64,000 bases of DNA from Cololabis saira (GCF_033807715.1 NC_084596.1:41331458-41395457), one strand, 5' to 3'. Numbered from the stretch's first letter, positions 21,703 to 33,292 are shown. Made by a program: numbers and translations. The notes: generated from the sequence alone by a model not told the origin.

Positions 21703-22398
21703 GTTTACACATAGCCGGGTATTTACAAAAACGGATATTTCCCCCTCTACGTTTTGAAAAATACCCTCGTTTACACGAACCCGCATAAATACGCTGTTAA
21801 GGTGCTATGAGCATCCAAACCTGCAGGGGGCAGTGTAACGAGAAGATAAAGTCATGCTAGCCAATCAGAATCCTGGAAAAAAACATCAACAAATGACACG
21901 TGTGAAGCCTGAATAATATGGTACCGCGTTAAATCGACGGCGTAGCCTACGTACGGTGAGCGTCGCCGCGTACCCTACGCCGTAGGCTCTACGTTGGTGT
22001 AAAGCTGAACCATAAATCAGCCTTGACTGCCAGTTACTTCCAAGACGGAACGAGAGTCTTTCGTTTGGAGTGACAGAGAAGTGGAGTTACTTTTAAGTGT
22101 GACTTTAGAATATAAAACAGGTAAAATACAAGAAAATATTGACGGTGGCCAAACAAATTGTAAACACAGGTCGCACAAATGATGCTGGTGACGTTTCTGT
22201 TGCATAATGTGACGTTCTGAAGCCAAAATCTCCGTTTCCCTCCGTTTACAAGCAAACGTGAAAACGGAGTTTTTGAAAATCTCCACTTTGGCCGGAGTTT
22301 TCAGAAATGATAATTTTTGGTGACTTTGAGCTTCGTTTTTGTGTAAACGAACGGCCAAAACGCATGAAAACGCATTTGCTACGTGTAAACGGGGCCTC
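21703..22398. mobile_element. Family I element (I2) with nested hairpin G
   Basis: It aligns with 15079-15664 from GCCACGTTTACACATAGCC to GTGTAAACGGGGCC. Relative to I1 it has extra sequence between AATCCTGGAAAA and CCAGTTACTTCCAAG, most of which is a family G hairpin (about 21930-22022). Confidence 0.8.
21930..22022. repeat. Family G CpG-rich hairpin
   Basis: It starts ACCGCGTTAAATCGACGGCG and ends GAACCATAAATCAGCC. The internal CTACGCCGTAGG-type segments are self-complementary. The left end is truncated. Confidence 0.75.
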
Positions 22399-22436
22399 AG
22401 TCCACCCAGCCCACTTCTTCACACTCAGCCCCACTC

Positions 22437-23146
22437 AGGCTTGCCACCCGTCCCTTGAAATACGGAATTGTTACGTAATTGGGAATTAAAAGTTGCGTTC
22501 CGTATTGAACCAATACAGACACATATTATGCTCTTATTTATTGATGTCATAATATACAGGTGAAGGTCGGAAAAATTTGAATATATTGCAAAACTTAATT
22601 CATAGTAAATTCAACTAAAGGTGAAACAAATATATTATTTCCCACTACATTCAAAGTGAGATATTTCAAGCCTAGGCTATATTTATATTTACCATAGGAG
22701 CAAAGACTATTTCAGTTGCTATATGGTTGGCTGTCTGTACAGTCATGCAAGTTCAATGCTATTAAAGCACTTCAAACTTTAAATCAAAGCATTTAGTTTT
22801 TTCATATAAAATAAATACATTTCTATGCAGTTTAGAACAGTGGTTCTCAACTCCGGTCCTCGGGACCCCCTGCCCTGCATGTCTTAGATGTTTCCCTGCT
22901 TCAGCACACTGTGATACAAGGAGCTGTGTCATCAACAGAACTGTCCAGACTTTGATGACAAGCTGGTGACGACTGTTAATTTGAAACAGGTGTGTTCATG
23001 CAGGGAAACATCTAAGACATCTAGGGCAGGGGGTCCCGAGGACCGGAGTTGAGAACCACTGGTTTAGAAGTTTTGGGGATGTCCCTTTTTTTTGGCGCCT
23101 GCTCTGCTGAAATCGGGGCGTCCCTTATTTCTATTTCTGAAAGGTG
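22437..23146. mobile_element. DNA element with GGCTTGCCACCCGTCCCTTG end
   Basis: The left end GGCTTGCCACCCGTCCCTTGA and right end CTGAAAGGTGGCGATCC are imperfect inverted repeats. The same left end recurs at about 55950 (GTTGACAACCGTCCCTTGA). A hAT MITE is nested at 22838-23061. Confidence 0.6.
22838..23061. mobile_element. hAT MITE with exact 8-bp target duplication
   Basis: CAGTGGTTCTCAACTCCGGT and its reverse complement bound a 224-bp element. GTTTAGAA occurs at 22830-22837 and 23062-23069. The arms (CTCGGGACCCCCTGCCCTG and its complement) make it foldback. Confidence 0.95.
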
Positions 23147-23611
23147 GCGATCCTATCCCCAGAGGAGGTTCTCTCTCCCGCTCAACCTACGGTTCCCCTC
23201 CATTTAACCGCAATTGATGACTTTGGGTGTATTTCTAAGCACCGTCAAGAATGGAAAATCAAGATGCTTCTCATCAAAGTGGTATGGACAGTTTTCTTGG
23301 TTGGAATACAGTTTAAACAAGGACGCGATTTTCTGTCAAATGTGCAGACATTTCCCCAGCGGAGCTGACGGTCTTTAATCTATCTGTTTGTCATGTTTTC
23401 GGCTTAAAAGTTTTTATAAGTCCGCTTTTTCTGGGACAATATGGCCCACCCATTTTTGTCCTGGCCCACCCAATAAAATATTTCTGCCGCTGTTTGTAAC
23501 CCTGGGAGAAGCAGGAACCCGGTGTCCCTGCGTGCCATGAACATGTGATGGCAGCTGCAGCCCATCATCTCCAGAGGTACAACGTCCTCTCATCAACGCT
23601 TTGCTTTCAAC

Positions 23612-24132
23612 TAGGCCTGTGTTGGAAAAAATCAATTTTCCGAGTCTAAATCGATTCTCATATTAATTACTAAAAGACGATTCTTATGAATAAAGATCGA
23701 TTTATTTTTTTTTCATCATTACATTTTCGCCTGGTGAATTTTAATCCCAGTAGTCGAACACAGTTTGTCATGACACTTCTGAAAAATGCCTGGTGCTTCA
23801 TGGCGATATGTGTGTGTGGTGACAGAATAAATTAGACAAGTTAAAATGATTTGTTTACTGCATGAGCTGTTGAAATTTCTTTCTTCTTTGCACTTTAAAT
23901 GGATATTGAAAGGCCTGTTTGAGTTATTTATTTCTTAGTTATTTCACAATAATTATTGTGAAATTATTATTTCACTAGTTATTGCACATCATATAATTCA
24001 GGCAACAGCTCAAAAAACAGTTTTAATAACACCTACCCAAATCAATATCGGATCGAATCGAATCCTGATAATCGATTCTGAATCTTAAGAATCGGAATCG
24101 ATTCTTGACATTTGAATGGATACCCAGCCCTA
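23612..24132 (+). mobile_element. Family B hAT MITE (B3)
   Basis: The ends are TAGGCCTGTGTTGG and ACCCAGCCCTA, with exact 8-bp repeats CTTTCAAC at 23604-23611 and 24133-24140. Confidence 0.94.
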
Positions 24133-24149
24133 CTTTCAACTGTTTTCCT

Positions 24150-24770
24150 TTTGACATTTTGTTTCATAACCTCATTCAGTGTGTTTACATGGGAAGTTTA
24201 ATTCCTCTTTAATTCAGAATTAAAATGAAGTCCGATTTAAAATGAGTACAAATTACCATGTAAACACCTAATTCCCAATGAAAATGGCCATTCCAAATTA
24301 AACTTAATTCCGAAGTAAGTGGCTGGTTTATTCTGATTTTAAATCTGAATAGAATAATTCCAGATCATGTTTACACTCATTTCTCTTTAAATTAATTCCG
24401 GTCTTTCTTTCTGCTCGTTCCCTCGCCCGTCTGTCTCCATGACGATTATATTCCACACTGGGCTTGTTTTCCAAACAAAGTTTCAAGATGGCAGCACGCA
24501 GTAAACGCTGGTCAAGAGCAGAGACCATTTATTTAATAAATAGCTTGGAGGACCTGGAAATATTTAAAAGAACAGATGGAAACAGGAAACATGAACATTG
24601 TGAGCTTTTCAAAGTTGTAGCGGCTAAGTTTGTTTTCCTTCCGGTACACGTAACTTCCGGTCCGCCCCCCTATCCAATCAGAACCTTCCCAACCCCCAGA
24701 CCGTAAGCAGAATTGGAGAAAGCCGATCAAACGTGTTTTCCGTGTAAACATCACGTAATCGTGGCCATTG
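24150..24770 (+). mobile_element. Harbinger-like element with SANT-like ORF remnant
   Basis: GTGTTTACATGGGAAG on the left and TTTTCCGTGTAAACATC on the right are inverted. Between them an 80-codon frame (24464-24706) encodes SKRWSRAETIYLINSLED, then EIFKRTDGNRKHEHCELF, then KVVAAKF. This spacing of W, hydrophobic and basic residues resembles the Myb/SANT-like protein of PIF/Harbinger transposons. The ORF is short and truncated, so I treat it as a remnant. Confidence 0.5.
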
Positions 24771-25200
24771 TGCCGCCGTGCTCCGGCACCTCCTCCGTTT
24801 CCAGCTCTCCTTCCTCTCCCAGCCCAACGTCTGAACGATAAACAGCTCCGTTTGATCCCAAACGTACCAAATGTTCCAACACAACTGGTCATTAATTACA
24901 ACGACAACATCTCCAGCCGCTCTGGAGAGGAAATTGCTCCCTTGCTAGCGTTATGGGCTGTCAGTGTGGACGTGGTCGTCTAAAACAGTGTCTCCCAACC
25001 TGGGGTCTCTGGGGGTGCACCAAACTTTGTCTGCTTTGAGGATATGCAGTTGTACAAATTATATTTACACATGTTAAATAAATAAAAAATCATAATAACA
25101 CACCTAATAGAATACTGTAATTCAAGTCTGTATAAACCCACTTAGTATTTTAAAATGACCAAAATATATCTCTAAGTGATTTAGCAGGATAAAAACTTAA

Positions 25201-26022
25201 AGGTATTGTGACATGAAAAACAAATTTTTCTTGATTTTTTGTGTTTTGTTGGGTGTCTTGACATCAATTACACCCAAAAAACAACAAACTTTTAACATTC
25301 AGTGTATTGTGTGCTTTCTGGGATTTTCCGCATAACTATGCAAAAACGGCGCAGGTGGTTTAGTGGCGGAACGTGACGTCACGCCCCACTAAATCACCGC
25401 CCCCTCCACCCAGCTCCCTGTCTCCTCTCCTCTCCAGCGCACCATAAAGGCTGATTTATGGTTCCGCGTTACACCGACGTAGAGCCTACGGCGTAGGGTT
25501 ACGCGGCGACGCGCACCGTACGCTGAACCCTACGGCGTAGGCTCTGCGTCGATTTAACGCGGGACCATAAATCAGGCTTAACACGGAGCTGTTTAGAGCC
25601 TCTTTTGTTCTCATCAGCGGAGGAAAACTGCTAAGAAGACCCGTGGCCACTGACTGGACTTAAGATAAGGGGACACTGCTGCTTGCATGCCTTTATTTTT
25701 ATGATTGTTTGCTGTGGACTGCTTCTCCGTGCTGCTTTTCCGTGCATGCTTCGCCTGTCGCTCTCGGCTTAACTCTCCGACGCCGCTGTGAGCGTATGGC
25801 TGGAGGAGGAGGAGGTTTGGAGGAGGAGCGGAGCAATGATTGACAGGAAAGGGGGGAAATGGAAGCGTTTTTCACGGCGCAAAAAAACACTGTCATAAAA
25901 AGCCAGGAATGGAGTACTAGAGTGAAGTTTTTCTTGTTACACTCTTTTAGACACATTTGAGGGATGTTGGCCAAGACTTTTAATAGTGTTAAAAGCATGT
26001 TAAAAATGATCTCACAATACCT
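25201..26022. mobile_element. TTAA-flanked (Kolobok/piggyBac-type) element
   Basis: AGGTATTGTGACATGAAAAA and ATGATCTCACAATACCT are inverted. TTAA is present at 25197-25200 and 26023-26026. A family G hairpin is nested at 25447-25580. No transposase. Confidence 0.88.
25447..25580. repeat. Family G CpG-rich hairpin (complete)
   Basis: It runs AAGGCTGATTTATGGTTCCG to CATAAATCAGGCTTA. Internal CCTACGGCGTAGGGTT and AACCCTACGGCGTAGG are complementary, giving a strong stem rich in CpG. Confidence 0.88.
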
Positions 26023-26329
26023 TTAAAAACGTATTAATATATCATTATTCAACATTTAATCATACTACTACTCCGACAGGTTGTTAAAGGAAAAATGTTA
26101 AACATTTTTGCTCTCATATTAAAAGAGACATTTTTCTGAAATTATTTTATGTCCTTGCAATTATTTTTTGTGCATATTTTATACATTGGTGACACAAAAG
26201 GAAGGTGAGAAAAACAAAGTACAGGGTAAACCAAAGAGAAATGTATCAAAAAAACATAATTAATGTTCATTTTTTTCAATTAAAGATTTGTAATGTTTTT
26301 GTTTATTGTCTATTGTGCATTTTTTATTT

Positions 26330-26480
26330 ATTTTTTAAAATGTCTATTAACATTTGGTCGAAAGGACTGCCGATGAAAATTAGCCTTTCGGCTAACTAAG
26401 TACATTTACTTTCTGCAAGGAAATGTTGATCAAGGTACACTGTCCCTTTTTAAAAATAAAGAATTATTATTATTAACGAA
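26330..26480 (+). mobile_element. LINE 3' UTR relic
   Basis: GGACTGCCGATGAAAATTAGCC, TTTCGGCTAACTAAG and TACACTGTCCCTTTTTAAAAATAAAG match the CR1/L2-type 3' UTR layout also seen at 19125-19235. Confidence 0.6.
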
Positions 26481-26589
26481 TAACTTCACTCTTTTGCTGC
26501 TAGTACGTACGGGTCGGCGGGCCCGACTGGTCTTAGACACAAGTAGGCGGGGAAACAAGGAAAAAAGGTTGGGAACCACTGGTCTAAAA

Positions 26590-27415
26590 CACAGGGCGCA
26601 GAGAGAAACATGCGTGTTTACGGAGGCATGGGGGCAAATAACACGCTCACAACAAAGCGTTCGGATCCAAACGCACAGTAGAAGGTTTTCATATTAACGC
26701 AGTTGAACTGCGAGAAGTGAAATTACAGACAACAAACAAACATGATTCATTTAACTCCCTGTTCCCTGCCTGTATAATTCAGAGATGAAGGGAAATGAAG
26801 CGTAAGCCCGACAGAGATGGCCTGGGTGTGTAATCCTCTTTCTAATGGCTTTCCCTCATAATTGCCAAAAAAGCAAAGAAAATCAAAGAAGCTTCTCAGC
26901 AATTTCTTTCTTTCTTGTTTCTCGACCTGCCAGGCGAGCGTCGTCTGCAGCCCTAACAGGTGGAGGATTTAATTGGTGCAATTAGGCCGCATGAATCAGC
27001 CAGCCACTCCTGAGGAGCGTCTACATTTAATTACAAGTGTTTTGCTCTGCTAATCACGAGTCCCTCGCTCACGAAGTGACACAACAGTTCTATCAGGCAC
27101 AAGAACTAGGAAAGAAAGAAAAAACACTCAGATAATAGGAACCAAAGATTTTCAACTTCTATTTATCCGTTTTCACATTTCAGGCTTGCAGTATTTTCAA
27201 AGAAAAGTTGGGACAGTGCAGCTTTCTTTCACCGACTTGAAGTGTTTTCATTCCTTCTCCCAGCACCTGAGACGGCGGTCTGATGGAACCAACCGCCGAC
27301 GGGTTGCAGGCATTCTTTGTTCAGTTCTTCCTGCAGACACATCTTAAAACAGCACGGGGCTATCATCATTGTATTTTCTTTGCTTCATAGTTCTCCACCC
27401 CTTCTCCAGCGGGGA
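26590..27415. other. Single-copy intronic DNA, candidate conserved non-coding block
   Basis: No repeat family or exon. The stretch 26760-27080 is balanced in composition and contains homeodomain-like AT cores (TTTAATTGGTGCAATTAGG, ACATTTAATTACAAG). It looks unlike the decayed transposons around it. A regulatory role is a guess. Confidence 0.35.
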
Positions 27416-27774
27416 CAGTGCTGCAAAAACTCAAGATCTATTTGTCTATTAGAATATTTGTCTGATTTCTAGTTAAAATGCCTCATTTTTAGTCAAAAAC
27501 AGGACTCATCACTGGAAAAAACAACAATCTTCACCATTTCCAAGTAGATTTTCACTTAAAATAAGTAGAAAAATCTGCCAGTGGAACAAGATTTTTTTGC
27601 TTGTAATGAGAAGAAAAATCTTGTTCCACTGGCAGATTTTTCTACTTATTTCAAGTGGAAATTTACTTAAAACAGGTGAAAATTGTCAAATAACAAGTTA
27701 TAGTGACTAAAAATTAGACATTTTAACTAGAAATAAGACAAATATTCCTGGTAAGATTTAGAGTTTTTGCAGTG
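27416..27774. mobile_element. Family A palindromic MITE (A4)
   Basis: It runs from CTGCAAAAACTCAAGATC to GAGTTTTTGCAGTG, with the usual CTGCCAGTGGAACAAGAT pair. The terminal CACTG is altered and some internal DNA is deleted. Confidence 0.85.
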
Positions 27775-27913
27775 CAGTACCAGTATCAGTACCAGTACGT
27801 CCAAGACCCTGGTCTTCTTCAGGCATGTGTTTGGGCCGCCACTGGGCCCGGCTTTGGGAGCACTCTGGGTTCCTGTCTTTCTTTTCGCCCTCCAAACAGC
27901 GAGAACACTGAAT

Positions 27914-28574
27914 CAGTGACTACGTTTACATTCAGTCTAAATTCGGGTTATTGCTAATATTCCGGTTACTGAAACATTCAGAATATTCCGTTTACATGCG
28001 TGAGCAAACAGGGTTATCCCTGTTTACATGGTGATTAATCATTTGGGATATCTGGATCAAACCAGCGACGTGCGGAGAACGTCATGACTCAATTCCCGTC
28101 ATTTCTGCTTCTTCTTCCTGTATCCAAATTCAAAACAAATGCTGCTTCGTACAACTTTTCGCTCACCTTCTTGTAAATCTTCTATCCCGGTACTTTCTAC
28201 CGTCTACAAATGCAGAAATGTTCATATCCTTCATTACATTTATGAAGTGATTATTCTCCTCCTGGTCTTGCGTTTCTCCATGTTTATAAGAACTTCCTGG
28301 ACTCAAAAGACCAGGATTCCTTGTGAACAGAACATGCGCAGAAAACAAATTCATGTTCCGTTTGATGGGGATATTCCGTTTGGCGTTTACATGACCCAAT
28401 ATTCAGGTTTTAAAAGGACTAACCCAGGGGTCATATTCGGGTTTTTAAAAACCGGAATATGAGCAAATTCCAGTTATTCAAAGGGGTTATTGGTACATGG
28501 CCGTGCAAATTCGGGTTATTGACAATATTCGGGTTTTAAAAGGGTTATTATTAACTGCATGGAAACGCAGTGCA
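27914..28574. mobile_element. Element with GTTTACAT / ATTCGGGTTATT ends
   Basis: CAGTGACTACGTTTACATTC on the left and ACTGCATGGAAACGCAGTG on the right are imperfect inverted repeats. Subterminal AATTCGGGTTATTG occurs at both ends. A PIF/Harbinger-like origin is only inferred. Confidence 0.55.
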
Positions 28575-29133
28575 TGTCAGATCCTGATGAGTGAAGGATA
28601 TTGACGCAGGGATCAGGCTGCACAAGTGTCCAACTTTCACTCACATGCCTCCAGATTTGTTGAAGTAGTTCCTTTAATTGAGTTTCAAATCCCTTTATAT
28701 CTTTCTTTTCTCTCTCCTGCATTTGACACAAGGAAGTGCTCTGCCCAGCTCCACATGAATGTGATAGCAATATCAAAAGTATTATTGAAACTAACTAAGG
28801 GGAATTTGAAGGAACTGATTTGAACACAGTTCCTTAATTTTGTGCATCAAAATCTGGTCTTTTGCCACCTAAGGAACTTTATCTTTATTTATTTAAAGAA
28901 GAATATGACATAAAGTAAAAAGTGCAGGATTCACAGGTGCTTGTGTTTTGTATTTATTGCATATTTCACCAAGTCAAAGCAGTGTGTTTCCTTAAAACCT
29001 CAAGAGAAATAACCACTTGGAGACTTTTTAATGAATTGTAACTCTAATACTGTTAAAACGTGCCCCTGTTCTGGGTTTTATGCTCCATACCTCGTGCACC
29101 AGCCCCTGCTAATCGCGGCTGGCAGCTACTCAC
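28575..29133. other. Intronic DNA, no gene seen
   Basis: No exon or repeat family is recognised up to the donor of the EGF-B exon. Confidence 0.45.
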
Positions 29134-29259
29134 CCTCGGCCTTGCAGGTCTTCATGACGGGGTCCATCTCATAGCCCTCGTAGCATTCACACTTGAAATC
29201 CCCCTTGTAGTTGATGCAGATCTGGCTGCAGGCGCTGGGGTTCTCACACTCGTCGATGT
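29134..29259 (-). CDS. lrp8: lrp8 exon, EGF-B calcium-binding module (LDLR exon 8 equivalent)
   Basis: This 126-bp exon runs from phase 1 to phase 1, with acceptor TCCTGCTGCAG and donor GTGAGT. It encodes [17 protein letters not shown], then [16 protein letters not shown], then [10 protein letters not shown]. DxDE at the start and CxNx4FxC mark a calcium-binding EGF domain with the Asn/Asp hydroxylation consensus. All six cysteines are present. The module leads directly into the propeller. Confidence 0.97.
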
Positions 29260-29491
29260 CTGCAGCAGGAAAAGAGACGGCTTATTCACCAGCTGACACA
29301 GACCAGCGGGGGAGAGAACATGAGTAATTCATTCGGTCACAGACGGGTTAAATTCCTAATAGTTTAGTAAACTGATGCTATTCTTTTTTAAACTATATTT
29401 TTTGTAATTTTCAGACATAACAGAAAAACAACAACAAAAACAGGTCTACAACAATACAAGAAAACAGGGGGGGGAGACACTACTGTCTTAC

Positions 29492-30030
29492 CGTATTTTC
29501 CGCACTATAAGGCGCACCTAAAAGCCTTTAATTTTCTCAAAAACCGGCAGTGCGCCTTATATATGATCATTACGGTAATTTCTGTTACTGTAGTCAGGGG
29601 GATTGTGGGTAATGTAGTCAGGGGGATTGTGGGTAATGTAGTTGGTGTCGCCAAAGTAATGGCGCTAAAAACATCAGGAATCGTCACAGACGTTCAAGAC
29701 AACAGCAGCGACGCTGACTCGCATAATGGCGACTTTGACGAGACGGAGCAAAGCTGGTTTTTATTTTGTTAATAAAGTTTGACATACAGTACTTTTCTTC
29801 TTGTTTTTTTTTTTTTTTTGCATTTGCTGTAGGATTTTGTAGCATTTCCTGTAGCGCAGCTCCATCAGGTAGATGCGTAACTCAACCTCAGCCACTATAG
29901 TACGGTATTTTACCAGATATTTAGTGCGCCTTATAATGCGGTGCGCCTTATATATGGGAAAGAAATTTAAAATACGTAATTCATTGGAGGTGCGCCTTAT
30001 AATGCGGTGCGCCTTATAGTGCAGAAAATA
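29492..30030. mobile_element. MITE with CACTATAAGGCGCAC ends
   Basis: TTTTCCGCACTATAAGGCGCAC on the left and GTGCGCCTTATAGTGCAG on the right are inverted. Subterminal GCGCCTTATA repeats occur at about 29550, 29928, 29945 and 29992. It also carries a duplicated GTCAGGGGGATTGTGGGTAA. There is no full transposase. Confidence 0.8.
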
Positions 30031-30652
30031 ATAATAATGCCATTTTGTCCATCTGGCTAAGTGTTTTAAGTGGTAGGCTGCAGGTAACTTGTTCCATTGA
30101 TCGTATTTCTTATACAACGTCCAACCATTGGCTCAGTCCAGGTGACTCCATCTTCAGACAATTTCTTGTAATGGCTTTCTTAGCCGCAAGAGATAGAATT
30201 TCTAAAAATGTATACGTCCTCTTTATTTATTACATCCTCTGGAATCAGTCCTAAGTAAATAACTCGGGGATCTTTAGGAATCCCAATTAAATTCCGCATA
30301 AAATTTTTCCAACTAAATTCCCTCCTTGTTTTGGAGCAGGTTGAGGAGTGTTGGGTCTTATTCATGGAGCCAATCCCCCTCTGACAACTCTATGTTTAAT
30401 TATTTTAGCCATTTCTCTTTTATGTACATTATATTTTTTCCCTGTTGCTCCAGTAAACTACTATACAGTTTGGACACAATTCTTAAGGAGTTTGCTTATA
30501 AGTATCTGTCAACACCTGAATCACATCATTCCCTTCCACTGAGATTTCCTTCTTAATTTCTGTGTCATAAAAGTGTCTCAGTTGTAAATATCTGTATAAA
30601 TCGCCATCTTTCCAATCCATACTCTTTTTTAAGTTGTCCAGATGATTTAAAG

Positions 30653-31472
30653 CAGGGGTGTCAAATGTGCGGCCCGTGGGCCGCATGCGGCCCGAGAGAG
30701 ATTTTCATGCGGCCCGCGAGAAGTTTCCAACGCAAAAAAACAAAATGTTAACTTACTAAAAAGGAAGGCATAAATAATTGCCATGAATCGCAGCATATCC
30801 AATAATATATTTCTTCTACAAATCTATCGTTATAGAGCAGTTTTCAACATATTTTTAGTTTTCTAGAATGCATTTGCCGATTTTATTTCTTTGTAGATTT
30901 TTTTTAACTGACTACTATTATATATTTTCGCAGGAAAAATATAACTGCTAAAAAAGATGATAGAAGATATTTATTCGGAGAATTTCAGTTTTGAATACGA
31001 GGATAGTGACAAAGTAAAACAGTTAAAAAAGAAGTGCTGACTTAAATAAATATATAAATACACTTAATTGTACTGGAAAAATCTCTAAATCACAAAGAAA
31101 CACTCTCGGATGTAATAAGAAAGATTTAGCTTTTAATTAAATTTCCTATAAAAAAAAGAAATATAAAAAAAACATACTTTTTTCTGTTTATCTTTGTAAA
31201 ATGATATTAAAAGTATCTTACATAATTTGAAAAAAAAACGAGAAATTTCAAGAAAAGATCCTGAAGAAATATATTTTACATAATTAGAGTGTAAACAAAC
31301 TGCATATTTCCTTTAAAATTAACTAAACTGATATTGGATTAGATAACAATAGTAAAAAAAAAAGAATTAGAGAAAAATTTTCCGCACCGTTTTTGTTATT
31401 TTGAGCGTGCGGCCCGCGAGAAAAAAATTGGTCAAATCCGGCCTGCCAAGCAAAATGAGTTTGACACCCCTG
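30653..31472. mobile_element. hAT element splitting the LINE relic
   Basis: CAGGGGTGTCAAATGTGCGG and GAGTTTGACACCCCTG are the ends. ATTTAAAG (30645-30652) and ATCTAAAG (31473-31480) form an 8-bp duplication with one mismatch. Subterminal GCGGCCCGCGAG repeats are present. The interior is AT-rich and non-coding. Confidence 0.9.
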
Positions 31473-31838
31473 ATCTAAAGTGTTGTTTGTCTATGAGTGT
31501 AGACATAGCTGTTATTCCCTTATCTCTCCACTTTTCAAAGGTCCTATCTAAAACTCCTGGTCTGAATCTGGAGGTGTATGAAGGCCAAATCAACACCTGA
31601 CTCTCTCCAGTCAACGTATATTCTTTGATCACAACATACCATGTCTCAAAGGTTTCTCTCATACTGTAATTTCATTGCCACCCTTAAGATCCAGATGTTG
31701 TTCTCCACCTAACCTAGCCTGTGCAGGAGTCCAACACAGGTTCTTCTCCATATCTTCCATCTGGCATGAGAAATATGACGGGATTTAAGCTCTTATATGT
31801 CACTGTTGGGCCTCGATCCTGTGGGCATGGAACAGGAG

Positions 31839-32168
31839 CACTGCAAAAACTCAAAATCTTACCAGGAATATTTGTCTTATTTCTAGTTAAAATGTCTCAT
31901 TTTTAGTCAAAAAATCTCATTACACTTAAAACAAGAATCATTACCAGAAAAATAACTTGTTATTTGACAATTTTCCCTTCTCATTACAAGCCAAAAAAGA
32001 TTTTCTACTTATTTTAAGTGAAAATCTACTTGAAACAGGTGAAAATTGTTGTATTTTCCAGTGATGAGTCTTGTTTTAAGTGTAATTTTAAGTGTAATGA
32101 CTAAAAATGAGACATTTTAACTAGAAATAAAACAAATATTCTTGTTAAGATTTTGAGTTTTTGCAGTG
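31839..32168. mobile_element. Family A palindromic MITE (A5)
   Basis: It runs CACTGCAAAAACTCAAAATC to GAGTTTTTGCAGTG. AGGAG precedes and follows the element, a possible short target duplication. The central part is shortened. Confidence 0.85.
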
Positions 32169-32338
32169 AGGAGGTTCAAAGTAAGACGGTGCGTCAACTT
32201 CTCTTGACCTCCTTCATTTGAGCTGGCTTTTTCCACGGGTGTGAAGGGTGTTAGTGGTGAAATGGCAGGAAAGGGTGTGAAAGACATGCTATATGCATGT
32301 GTGCATGTGAGAAGAGCGTGACTGCCTGGTCTCCCCGC

Positions 32339-32364
32339 GGGAGGGATGGGGAGGGATGGGGAGA
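32339..32364 (+). repeat. G-rich tract next to the EGF-A exon
   Basis: GGGAGGGATGGGGAGGGATG continues into GGGG. Five runs of three or four G lie within 26 bases, about 75 bp beyond the donor of the EGF-A exon. In the lrp8 pre-mRNA this tract is C-rich. Confidence 0.8.
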
Positions 32365-32437
32365 GACACTTGTGAACAAAGCAAACACGTCCAGGCTACT
32401 CCACACATGTACACGTGCGACACGCGTGAGCCCTGAC

Positions 32438-32557
32438 CTCCACACGTCTTCTTGTCCAGCAGCTGGTAGCCGGGGGGGCACTGGCACTCGAAGCCGATCG
32501 GCCGGTCCATGCAGATGTGGGAGCAGCCGCCGTTATTGATCATGCACTCGTTCAGGC
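32438..32557 (-). CDS. lrp8: lrp8 exon, EGF-A module (LDLR exon 7 equivalent)
   Basis: This 120-bp exon runs from phase 1 to phase 1, with acceptor TTTGTCTTGCAG and donor GTCAGG (weak at +3, G at +5). It encodes [18 protein letters not shown], then [16 protein letters not shown], then DKKTCG. The NNGGCSHIC core and all six cysteines of an EGF domain are present. The last base, G, joins AC of the next exon to give the Asp that opens DIDEC. Confidence 0.97.
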
Positions 32558-32747
32558 CTGCAAGACAAACACCAGAAGACACTGATCAATAGGGATGGGC
32601 GATACTTTACCGTTCACGATATACCGTCAAAAAAATTCCCCACGGTAAGAATTTGTATCTCACGGTAAAAATGATAAATTCCCATTGATGACGTTTTTGT
32701 GTAAAGACTGATTTATGGTTCTGTGTTAAATCCACGCACAACGTACG

Positions 32748-33292
<545 letters not shown>

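Larger units (their letters stand above)
21403..23492. mobile_element. hAT element carrying several nested insertions
   Basis: The left end is CAGGCGCGTAGCCAGTAATG and the right end is TTTCTGCCGCTG. Exact 8-bp repeats TTTGTAAC lie at 21395-21402 and 23493-23500. Inside are family I (21703-22398, itself holding a family G hairpin) and an element at 22437-23146, which itself holds a hAT MITE at 22838-23061. No transposase is evident. Confidence 0.88.
24986..26581. mobile_element. hAT element with nested TTAA element
   Basis: The ends are CAGTGTCTCCCAACCTGGGG and GGTTGGGAACCACTG, with exact 8-bp repeats GTCTAAAA at 24978-24985 and 26582-26589. It contains a TTAA element (25201-26022) with a family G hairpin inside it, and a LINE 3' end near 26350-26475. 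Confidence 0.93.
29340..31835 (-). mobile_element. L1/Tx1-type LINE relic with two nested DNA elements
   Basis: Minus-strand pieces in order are SQVLIWPSYTSRFRPGVLD (31662-31500), then DLYRYLQLRHFYDTEIKKE (30686-30483), then PKDPRVIYLGLIPED (30365-30180), then KKYDQWNKLPAAYHLKHL at the 3' end (30117-30060). RYLQLR is the conserved post-RT motif of L1-type LINEs. A hAT element splits it at 30653-31472 and another MITE lies at 29492-30030. Frames are broken, so it is inactive. Confidence 0.7.
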
